Shown here: positions 1 through 8,623 of the stretch, piece after piece | Position numbering within the stretch: position 1 is the stretch's first letter | Layout: each line of letters opens with the position of its first letter | Virus record (IMG/VR): IMGVR_UViG_3300010885_030297 | Location: 1-45,002 of that record | Reading direction: 5' to 3' (one strand) | Length of the DNA: 45,002 nucleotides | DNA from: a virus | Translations under genes and position numbers: made by a program | Notes under the pieces: model-generated | The model's database searches: none | Told to the model about the DNA's origin: nothing | What the model saw: only the letters and a program-made list of their open reading frames with translations

Positions 1-809
1 GCATCACGTTCAATGTTGAACAATAGACCTTTGAAACGTTCAACAGACCAACGTCCATTAGAGTCAATGTCTAAGTCAAATGTACCAGCTGTTGCTGTTG
101 CTGGAGAACCAGTCTTAGCAACTTTGTAGATTGTACGAACAACTTCGCGGTTGATTTCAAACATGAATTCTTGTGACAAGATGTTTGACAACTCTGCTTC
201 AGCGTCAAGACCGTGAATTGCCTTCAAGTCTTGTGCCAATTCAACAGTATATTCTGCTTTCAATGCTCTTGACTTAGCAGTAACTGTTGTCTTGTCGATA
301 GAGAAGCTCATTTCGCCGAAAGTATCTTGACCTTCCATTGCGCCTGTGTTTGTAGCATTCGCAGTATTGTATGTACCAAATACTGGGTTGTTACCTTCAG
401 CGTTTGTAAATGAGCTAGAGAAAGAAGTATTTGCTTCGTTGAACAATGCTTCTTTTCTTGTCGTTGTGTTATTACGCTCTGAACCATACATAGATCTCAT
501 TGCGAAGATCAAGCCTGTTGGGCCAGTCATTGGTTGTACACCGCAAATATCATATGCCATTAGGTTAGGCATAGCACGACGTACTAGACCAATCATAATA
601 GGATCATACTTATCAATACCAGATGTTGCGCTAATATTGTTTGTAGGTGCTGTTTCGAAAAGTGCTTGACGCTCTTCACGTAAAGACTTTTCTTGGTTCT
701 CTAACAATACAGCAGTTACTTGACGCTTGTAATTGTCTTTGATTTGAGGAAGATCTGGGTGGTCAAGAATCGCACTCCATTTCTGTTGGATATTTTCCGA
801 TAAAAACAT
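1..809 (-). CDS. gp23: Major capsid protein gp23 (partial, C-terminus beyond window edge)
   Basis: The minus frame is open from an ATG at 809 to the window edge, giving 269 codons. The translation begins MFLSENIQQKWSAILDHPDLP and continues with the gp23 hallmarks GLVRRAMPNLMAYDICGVQP and MTGPTGLIFAMRSMYG. In T4, gp23 forms the hexamers of the head shell and its N-terminal delta region is removed by gp21. The cleavage site cannot be fixed by eye here. A strong AAGGAG Shine-Dalgarno sequence lies 8-13 nt before the ATG and an exact late promoter box lies 40 nt upstream, as expected for the most abundant virion protein. It follows scaffold gp22 in the canonical order. Roughly the last 40 percent of the gene is missing because of the window boundary, not because the gene is broken. 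Identity is secure. Confidence 0.96.
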   Translation of the reverse strand, partial: MFLSENIQQKWSAILDHPDLPQIKDNYKRQVTAVLLENQEKSLREERQALFETAPTNNISATSGIDKYDPIMIGLVRRAMPNLMAYDICGVQPMTGPTGLIFAMRSMYGSERNNTTTRKEALFNEANTSFSSSFTNAEGNNPVFGTYNTANATNTGAMEGQDTFGEMSFSIDKTTVTAKSRALKAEYTVELAQDLKAIHGLDAEAELSNILSQEFMFEINREVVRTIYKVAKTGSPATATAGTFDLDIDSNGRWSVERFKGLLFNIERD

Positions 810-848
810 TTTCTGTCTCCTTGTTGTGACTTTTTAAATGACTTATTT

Positions 849-856
849 TATTTATA
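849..856 (-). promoter_or_regulatory. Late promoter box for gp23
   Basis: The minus strand reads TATAAATA, an exact match to the T4 late promoter -10 element recognised by sigma gp55 in T4. It lies between the gp22 stop (859) and the gp23 ATG (809). It is also embedded in a short inverted repeat (ACTTAT at 841-846, ATAAGT at 854-859), which may be incidental. Confidence 0.8.
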
Positions 857-858
857 AG

Positions 859-2031
859 TTATTGTCTTTTGATTGTTCTTGTTAAGGCGCTTGCATACGC
901 TGAAACAACATCGTTGCCTTCAGTAAAGTTTGCCTGTGTCCCTGTGTCTTCTGTTAGTGCCTGAGGAGCTGCCTTTTTAACAGCATCTTCGCGGGGGAAA
1001 TAATTTTCCTTAATAACAGAAACTTTTTCTTTGTAGATTTCTTCGTTATCAAAATCCACACCTTCTAAAAGTTTTGTTAGTTTGCTTGCTTCAGTATCTG
1101 CTAGATCTTTTGACATTTCCTTAATAATAAGTTTACGCTTTAGATCTGTTACTTCTGCATTTAAGCCAACATTGTCTTCCACATGGCCATTTAGGCTTTC
1201 TTCCAACTCTGTTACCTTAGCTTGTAATTCACCTAGTACATCATATTTTTCTTCAGGCACTTCAACGTAATGTTCTTTGAAGAGCGCCTTTAGACCTGAC
1301 ATGAAATCTTCTGCAATCTCAGTGCGAAGACCATTTTCAATCGCCAATTTATTTTCTTCAATGTAGTTCTCAACTACATAATTCATATAAGCATCAACTT
1401 TTTCTACAATACTTTCTTTATATGCTACAAATTCTTCAGCATATCTTTCTTCTAATGAAGCAGCAACTTTTTCCATTTCATTGTTTACGCGAGCAATAAC
1501 TGCTGCCTCAAAAATGGATGTTGCTTTTTCTCTGAATTCTTCAGATAATTCTTCACCGAAGATTGGAGACAAGTCAATTGGTTCTACCAATGTTTCTTCC
1601 TCGTCTTGAGTTAAGTCTTCTTCAGAAATAACTTCTTCGTTTTTCTCAGTACCTTCTTGGAATACAACTCCTGTATTCTGAGGGATCTGAGATAGATCTT
1701 TTGTTGTTGTGAAGTTTGGAGCTTGACCAACGGGGGCTTTCATTTGGATATCATTTTTAGATATTCCGCCTGAAACCTTTGCACCTTGGTTCTCGTCTTT
1801 TTCATCGCGAGTCTCAAAACTTGCTTCCTTTGAATCGCCTTGCTTTGGTGACGAACTATCGCCAGAGTTGGCAGGGCTAATTGTGGAATCTTTTCCGCTA
1901 GTTGGAACTTGAGGTCCTGCGTGTGGGGCATCTTTGGAATCACCCTGGCGCGGTTGGCCTAGGTCTTCTTGTAAAGAAGCTTTAACATTTACACGCTCTA
2001 GCAATTCCTTAACTTTACTTTCTACTGACAT
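859..2031 (-). CDS. gp22: Prohead core scaffold protein gp22
   Basis: This 390-aa, strongly acidic, Glu-rich protein is longer than T4 gp22 (269 aa). Residues 1-150 are low-complexity and rich in Ser, Asp, Gly and Gln. Residues 165-330 are predicted by composition to be helical or coiled coil, with heptad-like Glu/Leu/Ala stretches. The C-terminus (SAYASALTRTIKRQ) matches the conserved tail of T4-like scaffolds. In T4, gp22 forms the inner core on which gp23 assembles and is then degraded by gp21. The gene sits between gp21 and gp23 in the usual order and has its own late promoter. The N-terminal extension is the unusual part. Identity rests on position, composition and the C-terminal motif. 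Confidence 0.9.
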   Translation of the reverse strand: MSVESKVKELLERVNVKASLQEDLGQPRQGDSKDAPHAGPQVPTSGKDSTISPANSGDSSSPKQGDSKEASFETRDEKDENQGAKVSGGISKNDIQMKAPVGQAPNFTTTKDLSQIPQNTGVVFQEGTEKNEEVISEEDLTQDEEETLVEPIDLSPIFGEELSEEFREKATSIFEAAVIARVNNEMEKVAASLEERYAEEFVAYKESIVEKVDAYMNYVVENYIEENKLAIENGLRTEIAEDFMSGLKALFKEHYVEVPEEKYDVLGELQAKVTELEESLNGHVEDNVGLNAEVTDLKRKLIIKEMSKDLADTEASKLTKLLEGVDFDNEEIYKEKVSVIKENYFPREDAVKKAAPQALTEDTGTQANFTEGNDVVSAYASALTRTIKRQ

Positions 2032-2066
2032 TAGTGTCTCCTAAATGTATGAATATTCTCAATCAA

Positions 2067-2074
2067 TATTTATA
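2067..2074 (-). promoter_or_regulatory. Late promoter box for gp22
   Basis: Exact TATAAATA on the minus strand in the gap between the gp21 stop (2082) and the gp22 ATG (2031), 36 nt upstream of the start. Spacing and position match the gp23 box. Confidence 0.78.
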
Positions 2075-2081
2075 ATTCTAG

Positions 2082-2732
2082 TTACCTAGACAATTGATTA
2101 ATAAATTTTTCAAAAATCTGTAACTTAACTTCGTCTAAATCCTTAGCAGAAGTCTTCTTAATTTGTCTTTGTGCAATCTCAACGTCCATTGCTTTCCAGA
2201 TACCGTTATCTAGTATCCATTCTGCATTTTCCATAATTCCTTGCACAAAGGCGTCTGGAGCAGAAGGATCAGCAACGATGTCAACAGTTGCAAGATAAAA
2301 ATCATCCTGCACCTCATTGATACCTTCGGAGTTCATTTTAAGCGATCCTAACCCTCTTGTGGATACGCCCAAACGAACTTCATTTTCTATTAAATTCTTT
2401 GCAATAACTCCCATTGGAGTTTCTAATATTTTTGCTCTACCAATAACATCTTTACCTTCCATTCTAAGGCTAGTTATTAGGTGGGAAACCTGATGGAGGT
2501 TGATAGAAGGATTCTCCGGATGGCCAAGCTCTCCGAGCGAACGCTTTTCGCCTATTAACTTTTGATAGTTATTAACTTCACGTTCCATAATACCTTGACC
2601 ATATGAACGCTTGTTTCTATTAGGTGTTTCTGCTTGCGCAAAGATGCCTTCGATAAAAACATTTTTACCGCCGCCTTCTTTCGCTTCTACAAGATAGTTT
2701 AAATCCTGTGCAACTTCTTTAATTAGCTTCAT
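2082..2732 (-). CDS. gp21: Prohead core protease gp21
   Basis: This 216-aa protein is close in length to T4 gp21 (212 aa). It has the family pattern: VFIEGIFAQAETPNRNKRSY near residues 25-44, GELGHPENP with the candidate catalytic His71, and LGVSTRGLGS with candidate nucleophile Ser124. These fit the herpesvirus-assemblin-like fold of the gp21 family. In T4 the enzyme digests the scaffold core and trims gp23 and gp24 during head maturation. It lies directly upstream of scaffold gp22 and capsid gp23. The motif residues are visible; the catalytic assignment follows from the family. Confidence 0.95.
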   Translation of the reverse strand: MKLIKEVAQDLNYLVEAKEGGGKNVFIEGIFAQAETPNRNKRSYGQGIMEREVNNYQKLIGEKRSLGELGHPENPSINLHQVSHLITSLRMEGKDVIGRAKILETPMGVIAKNLIENEVRLGVSTRGLGSLKMNSEGINEVQDDFYLATVDIVADPSAPDAFVQGIMENAEWILDNGIWKAMDVEIAQRQIKKTSAKDLDEVKLQIFEKFINQLSR

Positions 2733-2745
2733 AATAGTTTCCTAA

Positions 2746-3147
2746 TTATTTCTTAGTCTGTTGATCTGGTTCAATGAACCCGGCAGTCTTAGATAAGTGT
2801 AAATATATTATACTATTTGCAGGCAAAGTAACCGAGATATTTGCACTATTATTTGAGGTATCTGCAAACCCAAACATTTGAGATGTTGACCAGTTGTCAT
2901 TACCATTTAATATCATCGTTGTAGAATTATTACGGGTAATTACAATTGGAAATGCGTCTGGAGCAGACCACATTATACCAGTAATATTCATTTGTATGTT
3001 AGGTTGATCTAAAGTTTCATCTGTTAATTTTAATTCAAGCGGTCCAATATTTGCTGTTCCATCAGATGTACCCGCAGAACGATCGCCTACAATTTTAACA
3101 ACCGCTTGTTGTCTTACTTTTTTAAGGACTGTACGAATTACTGGCAT
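2746..3147 (-). CDS. Conserved hypothetical protein in the prohead operon
   Basis: This 133-aa protein has a basic N-terminus (MPVIRTVLKKVRQQAVVKIV) followed by a segment that looks all-beta (SANISVTLPANSIIYLHLSKTAGF). T4 has no gene here; the T4 order runs directly from 68 to 21. It resembles short uncharacterised proteins I associate with marine T4-like phages, but no characterised family can be named. Head-operon position and small beta-rich character make a capsid accessory or decoration role possible. That is inference only. Spacing to its neighbours is 12-13 nt, so it is cotranscribed with the protease and core genes. Confidence 0.75.
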   Translation of the reverse strand: MPVIRTVLKKVRQQAVVKIVGDRSAGTSDGTANIGPLELKLTDETLDQPNIQMNITGIMWSAPDAFPIVITRNNSTTMILNGNDNWSTSQMFGFADTSNNSANISVTLPANSIIYLHLSKTAGFIEPDQQTKK

Positions 3148-3159
3148 TTAATATCTCTC

Positions 3160-3528
3160 TTATTCTGTTGGTTTCTTGTTTGTGGGAGGAAGGCCCATTC
3201 TCTTTCGTAGGTTCTTTAATTGATCCTCATCTGAACCACCGGTTAAAGCTTTACTAACTTTACCTGCAACTTTTTTTGCGGCATCAACTACGCCACCTAC
3301 CATATCGCCCATTGCACCTTCTTCAACAGATTCAACGTCTTCATTTCTAGATTTGCCTTTAGCAGCATAAGATGCAGCCAACGCCATTTGAATTCGTTTC
3401 TTTTTAGATTTGCCTGCAAACTTAGGATTGTCGGAATGCACGAAATCGTGTATGTATGTTCCGGCAGGATCAGACGCCTTTAATTTTTCTTCTAAAGTTT
3501 CTTCTCTAAGTTGATTAAACTGTTTCAT
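3160..3528 (-). CDS. Small basic prohead protein in the gene 68 position
   Basis: This 122-aa protein carries a conserved block near residues 19-57 (DPAGTYIHDFVHSDNPKF followed by a Lys-rich stretch and MALAASYAAK). I associate that block with small proteins in marine T4-like phages. The middle is Gly/Ala/Val-rich, from about residue 70 to 95, and could be an amphipathic or membrane-active helix. The gene sits between the gp67-like gene and gp21 where T4 has gene 68, a prohead core protein of 141 aa. Sequence identity to T4 gp68 cannot be claimed by eye, so the assignment is positional. It overlaps the upstream gene by 14 nt. Confidence 0.75.
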   Translation of the reverse strand: MKQFNQLREETLEEKLKASDPAGTYIHDFVHSDNPKFAGKSKKKRIQMALAASYAAKGKSRNEDVESVEEGAMGDMVGGVVDAAKKVAGKVSKALTGGSDEDQLKNLRKRMGLPPTNKKPTE

Positions 3529-3694
3529 CTTCGATAACTTCCGTTTTGCCGATAGATGATGCTATTTCTATTTTCTTTGTATCTAATGCGTCAGATAATT
3601 TAACAGAAATAGCATCGTTAAAATGTTGTAAAGCATCTGCTTGACGATTTGCTATAATATTATCAACCATTTGTTGTATTGCTGTAGATTCCAT
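3515..3694 (-). CDS. Small prohead core protein, gp67-like
   Basis: This 59-aa protein begins MESTAIQQMVDNIIANRQAD. The longer reading from an ATG at 3715 is unlikely because the late promoter box lies at 3720-3727, so transcription would start at or after that codon. The ATG at 3694 has a good AAAGGAA Shine-Dalgarno. The motif KLSDALDTKKIEIASSI is typical of small core proteins located directly after the portal gene in T4-like marine phages. T4 gp67 (80 aa) is a prohead core component that is later cleaved to internal peptide. The acidic C-terminus (EVIEDETV) fits. The role is inferred from motif and position. Confidence 0.72.
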   Translation of the reverse strand: MESTAIQQMVDNIIANRQADALQHFNDAISVKLSDALDTKKIEIASSIGKTEVIEDETV

Positions 3695-3719
3695 TTTTGT
3701 TTCCTTTGCTAGCATTATT

Positions 3720-3727
3720 TATTTATA
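3720..3727 (-). promoter_or_regulatory. Late promoter box for the head core operon
   Basis: Exact TATAAATA on the minus strand, immediately downstream of the gp20 stop codon (3730) and 26 nt before the preferred start of the gp67-like gene. It would drive the 67-68-unknown-21 group. Confidence 0.75.
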
Positions 3728-3729
3728 GA

Positions 3730-5295
3730 TTACTGAGGCGGCTGTTGCTGATCTTGTCCCGGTGGTAATTGACCAGGAGGCATACCAGGCATACCTATTT
3801 GTGGAGGAGGTGGTTCAGCTTTAATCTGAGCATCCATATCCTGTATATCATAATCAGACATACGCAAGACATTTTTCTTGATGTAGTTCTGACTAAAATA
3901 TGCGCCTACAAAAGGTTGCATTTGCGCCAATAAATCTATTCTATTACGTAAATTCTCAGCATTTTTCATTTCTTCAAAATACTGATCCTGAGCATATCTA
4001 TATTGGATATCATCTTTAATTTGATTCCAATCTTTTTCTGTAACAACACCCTTTAACAACAACTGTGTTCTTAACAGATCTTGAAATAGCTCATTAAATT
4101 TCTTTCTAAGTCTGCCAACAAACTTAGCAAATTTTAATTCATCTCTAGTTATCTCTGTTGCTCTACCAAAATAAATGCCAGTTTGAGGCTGCATTCTTGA
4201 TACAGGAACATTTAATGCCTGATATAACTTAGTCTGAAAGTAATTAATGTCCTCAATTTGTCCGAGATTTTCTCCACCCGGCAATGTAGTAATTTCTGTT
4301 CCTCTACCACCTTCTCTGCGAGGTAACCAGAAATCTTCAAGCATCGACATCATTTTACGATCGTCTCTAATTTCGCCTGTGCTGGAATCGTATACAATCT
4401 TGTTACGATAACGAGCCATAATATCTTTTAAATATTGCTCAGCTTTTATCTTTGGTAAATTTCCAACATCAATATAAAATATTCTTCTCTCAGGCGCTCT
4501 TGCCAATCTATAAATCACCAAAGCATCTTCCATCATCTTTAGTTGATTTACTGGCTTAATTGCCTTGTGTAGATGCCCTAACACTACATTTTTATCTAAA
4601 TCCATCAAACCTGACGGAACAAATGTTATCGCATCTAATGCAATTTTTATACCCTGACCTGAATTGGCAGTAGTCGAAGTATATCCCGGATTATAAGTAA
4701 TCCCTTTTTCATTATATAGAAAATAGTCTTCTGAGGATTTGATAATTTCTACACCCGTAGTCTTATCTTTTTCTTTTTTAACCTCGCGAATTTTTTTAAT
4801 TTTTCTCGGATCAATTATTAGCGTTTCTAAAATACCTCTTTTTGGATTAGAGGTATCTATAATTTTTTGCATATAGAATCTACCATCTATATACCAGCGT
4901 CTAAAATAATCTAATCCTTTATCATCAAAATTAATTAATCTATAAATTTTATCAAATTCTGATACAATAGTATCTTTAATATCGTTCGGTATATCTAGTT
5001 TATCTAAATTAATTTCTACCGAAGGTTCGTCATCTAATGCAGCAATTGCTTCAGTTATAATTTCATCTACTGCCGCGGAAGCGTCAGAGTATAATGCTGC
5101 TTCTCTGTATCTAGTAATTAACTCATATTCAGATTTTGCTGTAGCATCTAAATCAACATATGTACCAAAATATCCACCGGCCTGAACCGTGGATGCGCCG
5201 TCGTCAGAAACAGGAGTAGCAAAGCCTTGTAGCTTTCTGTCTATTTCTAAGTCCTCATCTTTACCAATGGTAAAACCAAATAGTTTAATCGCCAT
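3730..5295 (-). CDS. gp20: Portal vertex protein gp20
   Basis: This 521-aa protein is in line with T4 gp20 (524 aa). Typical blocks are SEYELITRYREAALYSDASA near residue 55, WYIDGRFYMQKIID near 138, LIIDPRKIKKIREVKKEKDK near 160, APERRIFYIDVGNLPK near 267 and GGENLGQIEDINYFQTKLY near 340. gp20 forms the dodecameric portal that nucleates the prohead and docks the terminase. The C-terminus is Pro/Gln/Gly-rich (PPPPQIGMPGMPPGQLPPGQ), probably disordered and exposed. It is followed by the head core genes and preceded by tube gp19, the T4 order. Identity is secure. Confidence 0.97.
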   Translation of the reverse strand: MAIKLFGFTIGKDEDLEIDRKLQGFATPVSDDGASTVQAGGYFGTYVDLDATAKSEYELITRYREAALYSDASAAVDEIITEAIAALDDEPSVEINLDKLDIPNDIKDTIVSEFDKIYRLINFDDKGLDYFRRWYIDGRFYMQKIIDTSNPKRGILETLIIDPRKIKKIREVKKEKDKTTGVEIIKSSEDYFLYNEKGITYNPGYTSTTANSGQGIKIALDAITFVPSGLMDLDKNVVLGHLHKAIKPVNQLKMMEDALVIYRLARAPERRIFYIDVGNLPKIKAEQYLKDIMARYRNKIVYDSSTGEIRDDRKMMSMLEDFWLPRREGGRGTEITTLPGGENLGQIEDINYFQTKLYQALNVPVSRMQPQTGIYFGRATEITRDELKFAKFVGRLRKKFNELFQDLLRTQLLLKGVVTEKDWNQIKDDIQYRYAQDQYFEEMKNAENLRNRIDLLAQMQPFVGAYFSQNYIKKNVLRMSDYDIQDMDAQIKAEPPPPQIGMPGMPPGQLPPGQDQQQPPQ

Positions 5296-5316
5296 AATTT
5301 AAATCACCTATAAGAA

Positions 5317-5892
5317 TTAAGCAAGAGTTGTCAATGAATCAATTAATTGTGCTGCAGGATTATTCGTAAATTCAAAAGTTTGATATTGGAATGTAACTGA
5401 GAATGTTGATAATTGATCGTTAGATCCAAAATCTAATCCAACTGCACCAAGGTCAACTGGGAATGCTCCCAATAATTTATATTGTTTCAACACCGCACCG
5501 TTGCGGTCTAATTGAGAAACAAACATATCTGTTTGATATTGAGCTGGCTGTAAAGCACCTGTCTTATTAGCCATGTTCTCTATACCATTCATCCATTGTT
5601 CGATAGCGGATCTAATAGTAAATCCGGAATCGTTTAGGACTGTTATTTGGAATGGAGCAAATTCTCTGTCACCTGCCATTTTAATTAATCTACCGCGGTA
5701 GTATACTGGGGTAACCCCTAAGGATTGCCCTGGCAATTCTGCAACAGTAACCAAGAATGGAGACTTCGTTACAGCACCTGCTCTAGATGAGACATAGTTT
5801 GGGAATGTCAACTGAACAGCAAACTGAGTGGGACGTGCCCCACCATTGGTAAGTTCGGATTTAAATCTTTCTACATTAAATGGTATTGCCAT
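5317..5892 (-). CDS. gp19: Tail tube protein gp19
   Basis: This 191-aa protein compares with 163 aa for T4 gp19. The start MAIPFNVERFKSELTNGGARPTQ, the VAELPGQSLGVTPVYYRGR block and the C-terminal beta sheet FSVTFQYQTFEFTN are typical of the Hcp-like tube fold in T4-like phages. It polymerises as hexamer rings forming the inner tail tube through which DNA passes. It sits between sheath gp18 and portal gp20, as in T4. No late promoter box was found in the 15-nt gap, so it is probably cotranscribed with gp18. Confidence 0.95.
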   Translation of the reverse strand: MAIPFNVERFKSELTNGGARPTQFAVQLTFPNYVSSRAGAVTKSPFLVTVAELPGQSLGVTPVYYRGRLIKMAGDREFAPFQITVLNDSGFTIRSAIEQWMNGIENMANKTGALQPAQYQTDMFVSQLDRNGAVLKQYKLLGAFPVDLGAVGLDFGSNDQLSTFSVTFQYQTFEFTNNPAAQLIDSLTTLA

Positions 5893-5907
5893 TTTTCTAT
5901 ACTCCTA

Positions 5908-8553
5908 TTAAGCGCCGACTTCTTCGAAGGAAACGCCTGTTCTTGTAGCTACAAAATTCAACTGGATAAAGTTGATTGCTCTTGCAGGTTTGATGTAAAT
6001 GTCTGCAACGAATTCATTGCGATCTACGATATCTGCAGTGTTGTTTGTTTCATCACACACTACTCTAAAGTCTGTAATGCCTCGACGACCTTGAACATCT
6101 CTTAAGAATGGTTCTACAAGATTCTTAAATTGAGCTCTTGTAAATGGATCGTTGAATTCAAACAACTGGAATTTTGATGCTGTTGAAATAGATTTTTCCA
6201 ACACTATAAACAATCTACGTACATTTATACGATCAAATGCACTTGGTCTTGACAATAGTGTTTTATCTCCGAACAACAATGTTCCTTGTCCTGGGAATGT
6301 AACTACAGGATTAATACCTGCTTTGTATAAATTGTCTCTATCTGTCTTAGATGGAGAATATGCCAATTTAACAACATTCTTAATTACGCCTCTGTTATAT
6401 CCTGCAGGTGAGAACCAAGGATCAGCGATATAATCTGTTCTCGCTGCAAGACCTGCAATGTCGCCATTCAATGGAACATAGCGATACTTGTCATTGTAGC
6501 GATCATATTGATATTTCCAACCAGAGTCTAGAACAGCAAAAGATGAACTTGTTAATTGATTTCTGTAATTAACAATATTTGTTGCAGCGTTTGTAGTATT
6601 AACAACATCTGTATATTGAGGAGAAGCAAATACTATGCAATCTCTTCTAGATTCTGCGATACCAATAACAGTATTAACGACACCGATATTTGTAGTTGGT
6701 CCCATTGGGATTAAACTTACATCATACAATTCGTCATTACTAAACAATTCATATCCTGCCTGTACGTTTCCAGCAGAAACTGACGCGCCGTCTACACCGC
6801 CAGACAATGTCGTAGTAACATTTGCAGTCAACTCTACGAATGTTGTTGTGCTTTGTCCGCCCCAATTTGTTCCTTGAGCAGGATGGTCAATCCATTTAAT
6901 ATATTTAGATTGATTGTTAATTACATTTTTGTAGTAATTTGTAGAATTGTCAGAATTCTTAGAATCCGATGCTTTAGATACGAATGAGAATTTTTCTAAG
7001 ATTGAGTTTCTAGTTCCAGAAATCTTACCATCGTTGTCAACAACAATTACGTGTAATTCATCTGAACTGCCGCCTCTTCCAGAAACATACGAAGATGTGT
7101 TTGGAGCTGCGTCAAACTGAGAAGCATATTGCCATCCTGAGAACGAATCATTATCTGCAAAGGATACCTTAATAGAATTTCCTAATGTACCAGGATATTT
7201 TGCAGCAAATGAACCATATCCAAATCCGCCAGACGCAAATTCGTTGTTATATACGTCTTCATTTTCAATCAACAACGCTGCTCTGTTAATAATAACATTA
7301 CCCTGTGCAACAATATTAGAAGAATCTATAATTGTTACTGTAGGAGCAGAAGAATATTGACTTCCACCATTTATAATATTAATACGATTTATAGTATATC
7401 CAACAGAAGCAATTGCTAACGCATTACTTACATATGGACGATCTTGTGTAGCTGGGGTAATAATTACGTTAGGAGTACTTGTCCATCCTGAACCTGCACT
7501 ATCTAATGTAATTTGAGAAATTAATGCTTCAATACGAACAGTTGCTTTAGCAAGAGTTCCACCAAGAGTGCTATTCTTATTAATAGTAATATTTGGGGTG
7601 TAACCATAACTACCTTGAGCACCATTTACTACGGTAATTGTATCTACAAGTCCGTAACCAACATTTGCAACAACGCTAGGTGCAACATTTACATTTGGTC
7701 CACTAATTGTTACGTTAGGTGCGCCAATATATCCATTACCCATAGATGTTATAGCAAATCCTACAACAGATGTATTTGATCTAATAATTGTAGCTGTTGC
7801 GTGATTTCCGCCAGCTACAAGGTTTCCTGAGAATACAACATTTGCGTTGCCAGAAACATTACCTGCACTGTTAATTTGCAATCCAGTTAATTTGTAATGG
7901 ATGTTCAATCTAGCAGATGCTCCTGTAGATTGTTGATTTTGTATTACAATATTGGATGCGCTGCTATAATTGTTACCCGAATCTTGTACAACTATATCTA
8001 CAATTTCGCCTGCGCCTAAAACGGCAGTTGCTGTAGCACCAGAACCGCCACCACCACTAAATGAAATTGTTGGTGGTGTAGCATAACCGTATCCTCTTAA
8101 TACCATATTAATACCGGACAAAGTGCCAGTAGAGGATAATATTGCATTACCTGTTGCTCTAGTACCACCAGAATCTGGTGTAGAGAATGTAACTGTTATA
8201 TCGTTTTGATTAATAAAGCTTGCGGGATTAGTTGATAATGTTACTCCTGTAACGGTACCGGATGGAGCAGAAACCGCATTTCTAGCTATGGCTTTATCTA
8301 CTACGCGAACTAATTTTAAATTGTTTCCATATGACAAAAAGTTTGCTGCAGTAAAGAAATATCCTGCAGTTGTGTCGTCGGGGTTTCCAAATTTTTCTAC
8401 AAGACTTCTCTCTGTATCCACAGTCGTAACTTCTTCGACCGGTCCCCATTGAAAGGCTCCCGAAAATGCCCCTGCGGTAGTTGCTACCGAAGGCACACCC
8501 GCGGTGTTGTCAATTTCGGTAACTTGTACGCCTGGTGAAAGCTGAAATGCCAT
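5908..8553 (-). CDS. gp18: Contractile tail sheath protein gp18 with large repeat insertion
   Basis: This 881-aa protein is much longer than T4 gp18 (659 aa). The N-terminal region (SPGVQVTEIDNTAGVPSVAT, residues 6-25, and YFFTAANFLSYGNNLKLVRV) and the C-terminal region (GINPVVTFPGQGTLLFGDKT, RINVRRLFIVLEKSI, FEFNDPFTRAQF) are the conserved sheath core that contracts during infection. Between them, residues about 95-425 form a repeat insertion with at least six units centred on G-x-GY-x(3)-P-x-V/I-x-I (near 154, 193, 272, 314, 354 and 397). The core resumes at ALLIENEDVYNNEF. The insertion probably projects from the sheath surface, where T4 gp18 also carries its protease-sensitive domains. 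Late promoter upstream. Confidence 0.96.
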   Translation of the reverse strand: MAFQLSPGVQVTEIDNTAGVPSVATTAGAFSGAFQWGPVEEVTTVDTERSLVEKFGNPDDTTAGYFFTAANFLSYGNNLKLVRVVDKAIARNAVSAPSGTVTGVTLSTNPASFINQNDITVTFSTPDSGGTRATGNAILSSTGTLSGINMVLRGYGYATPPTISFSGGGGSGATATAVLGAGEIVDIVVQDSGNNYSSASNIVIQNQQSTGASARLNIHYKLTGLQINSAGNVSGNANVVFSGNLVAGGNHATATIIRSNTSVVGFAITSMGNGYIGAPNVTISGPNVNVAPSVVANVGYGLVDTITVVNGAQGSYGYTPNITINKNSTLGGTLAKATVRIEALISQITLDSAGSGWTSTPNVIITPATQDRPYVSNALAIASVGYTINRINIINGGSQYSSAPTVTIIDSSNIVAQGNVIINRAALLIENEDVYNNEFASGGFGYGSFAAKYPGTLGNSIKVSFADNDSFSGWQYASQFDAAPNTSSYVSGRGGSSDELHVIVVDNDGKISGTRNSILEKFSFVSKASDSKNSDNSTNYYKNVINNQSKYIKWIDHPAQGTNWGGQSTTTFVELTANVTTTLSGGVDGASVSAGNVQAGYELFSNDELYDVSLIPMGPTTNIGVVNTVIGIAESRRDCIVFASPQYTDVVNTTNAATNIVNYRNQLTSSSFAVLDSGWKYQYDRYNDKYRYVPLNGDIAGLAARTDYIADPWFSPAGYNRGVIKNVVKLAYSPSKTDRDNLYKAGINPVVTFPGQGTLLFGDKTLLSRPSAFDRINVRRLFIVLEKSISTASKFQLFEFNDPFTRAQFKNLVEPFLRDVQGRRGITDFRVVCDETNNTADIVDRNEFVADIYIKPARAINFIQLNFVATRTGVSFEEVGA
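7279..8271 (-). repeat. Degenerate tandem beta-repeats encoded within gp18
   Basis: Residues about 95-425 of gp18 contain six or more imperfect units of 40-45 aa. Their cores include RGYGYATPPTISFSGG, GNGYIGAPNVTISG, GSGWTSTPNVIITP and GSQYSSAPTVTIID. The repeats are visible at protein level; DNA identity between units is low, indicating old duplication. The function is unknown, and an exposed decoration or adhesion domain is a plausible inference. Confidence 0.75.
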
Positions 8554-8604
8554 CTTCTTCTCCTTGATAATTTTATAGATAGCTCTATAATATGATTTTC
8601 TATT

Positions 8605-8612
8605 TATTTATA
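8605..8612 (-). promoter_or_regulatory. Late promoter box for gp18
   Basis: Exact TATAAATA on the minus strand within the 70-nt gap between the gp17 stop (8624) and the gp18 ATG (8553). The start codon is preceded by an AAGGAG Shine-Dalgarno (CAAGGAGAAGAAG). This explains separate high-level expression of sheath and tube. Confidence 0.8.
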
Positions 8613-8623
8613 ATTATCAGCAT

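Noticed and set aside
346-669. 107-codon plus-strand frame near the left end
   Set aside because: Shadow of gp23, whose minus frame is open throughout and matches the capsid family.
3515-3715. Longer 66-aa form of the gp67-like protein from ATG 3715
   Set aside because: Its start codon is only 5 nt from the exact late promoter box, whereas ATG 3694 has a good Shine-Dalgarno.
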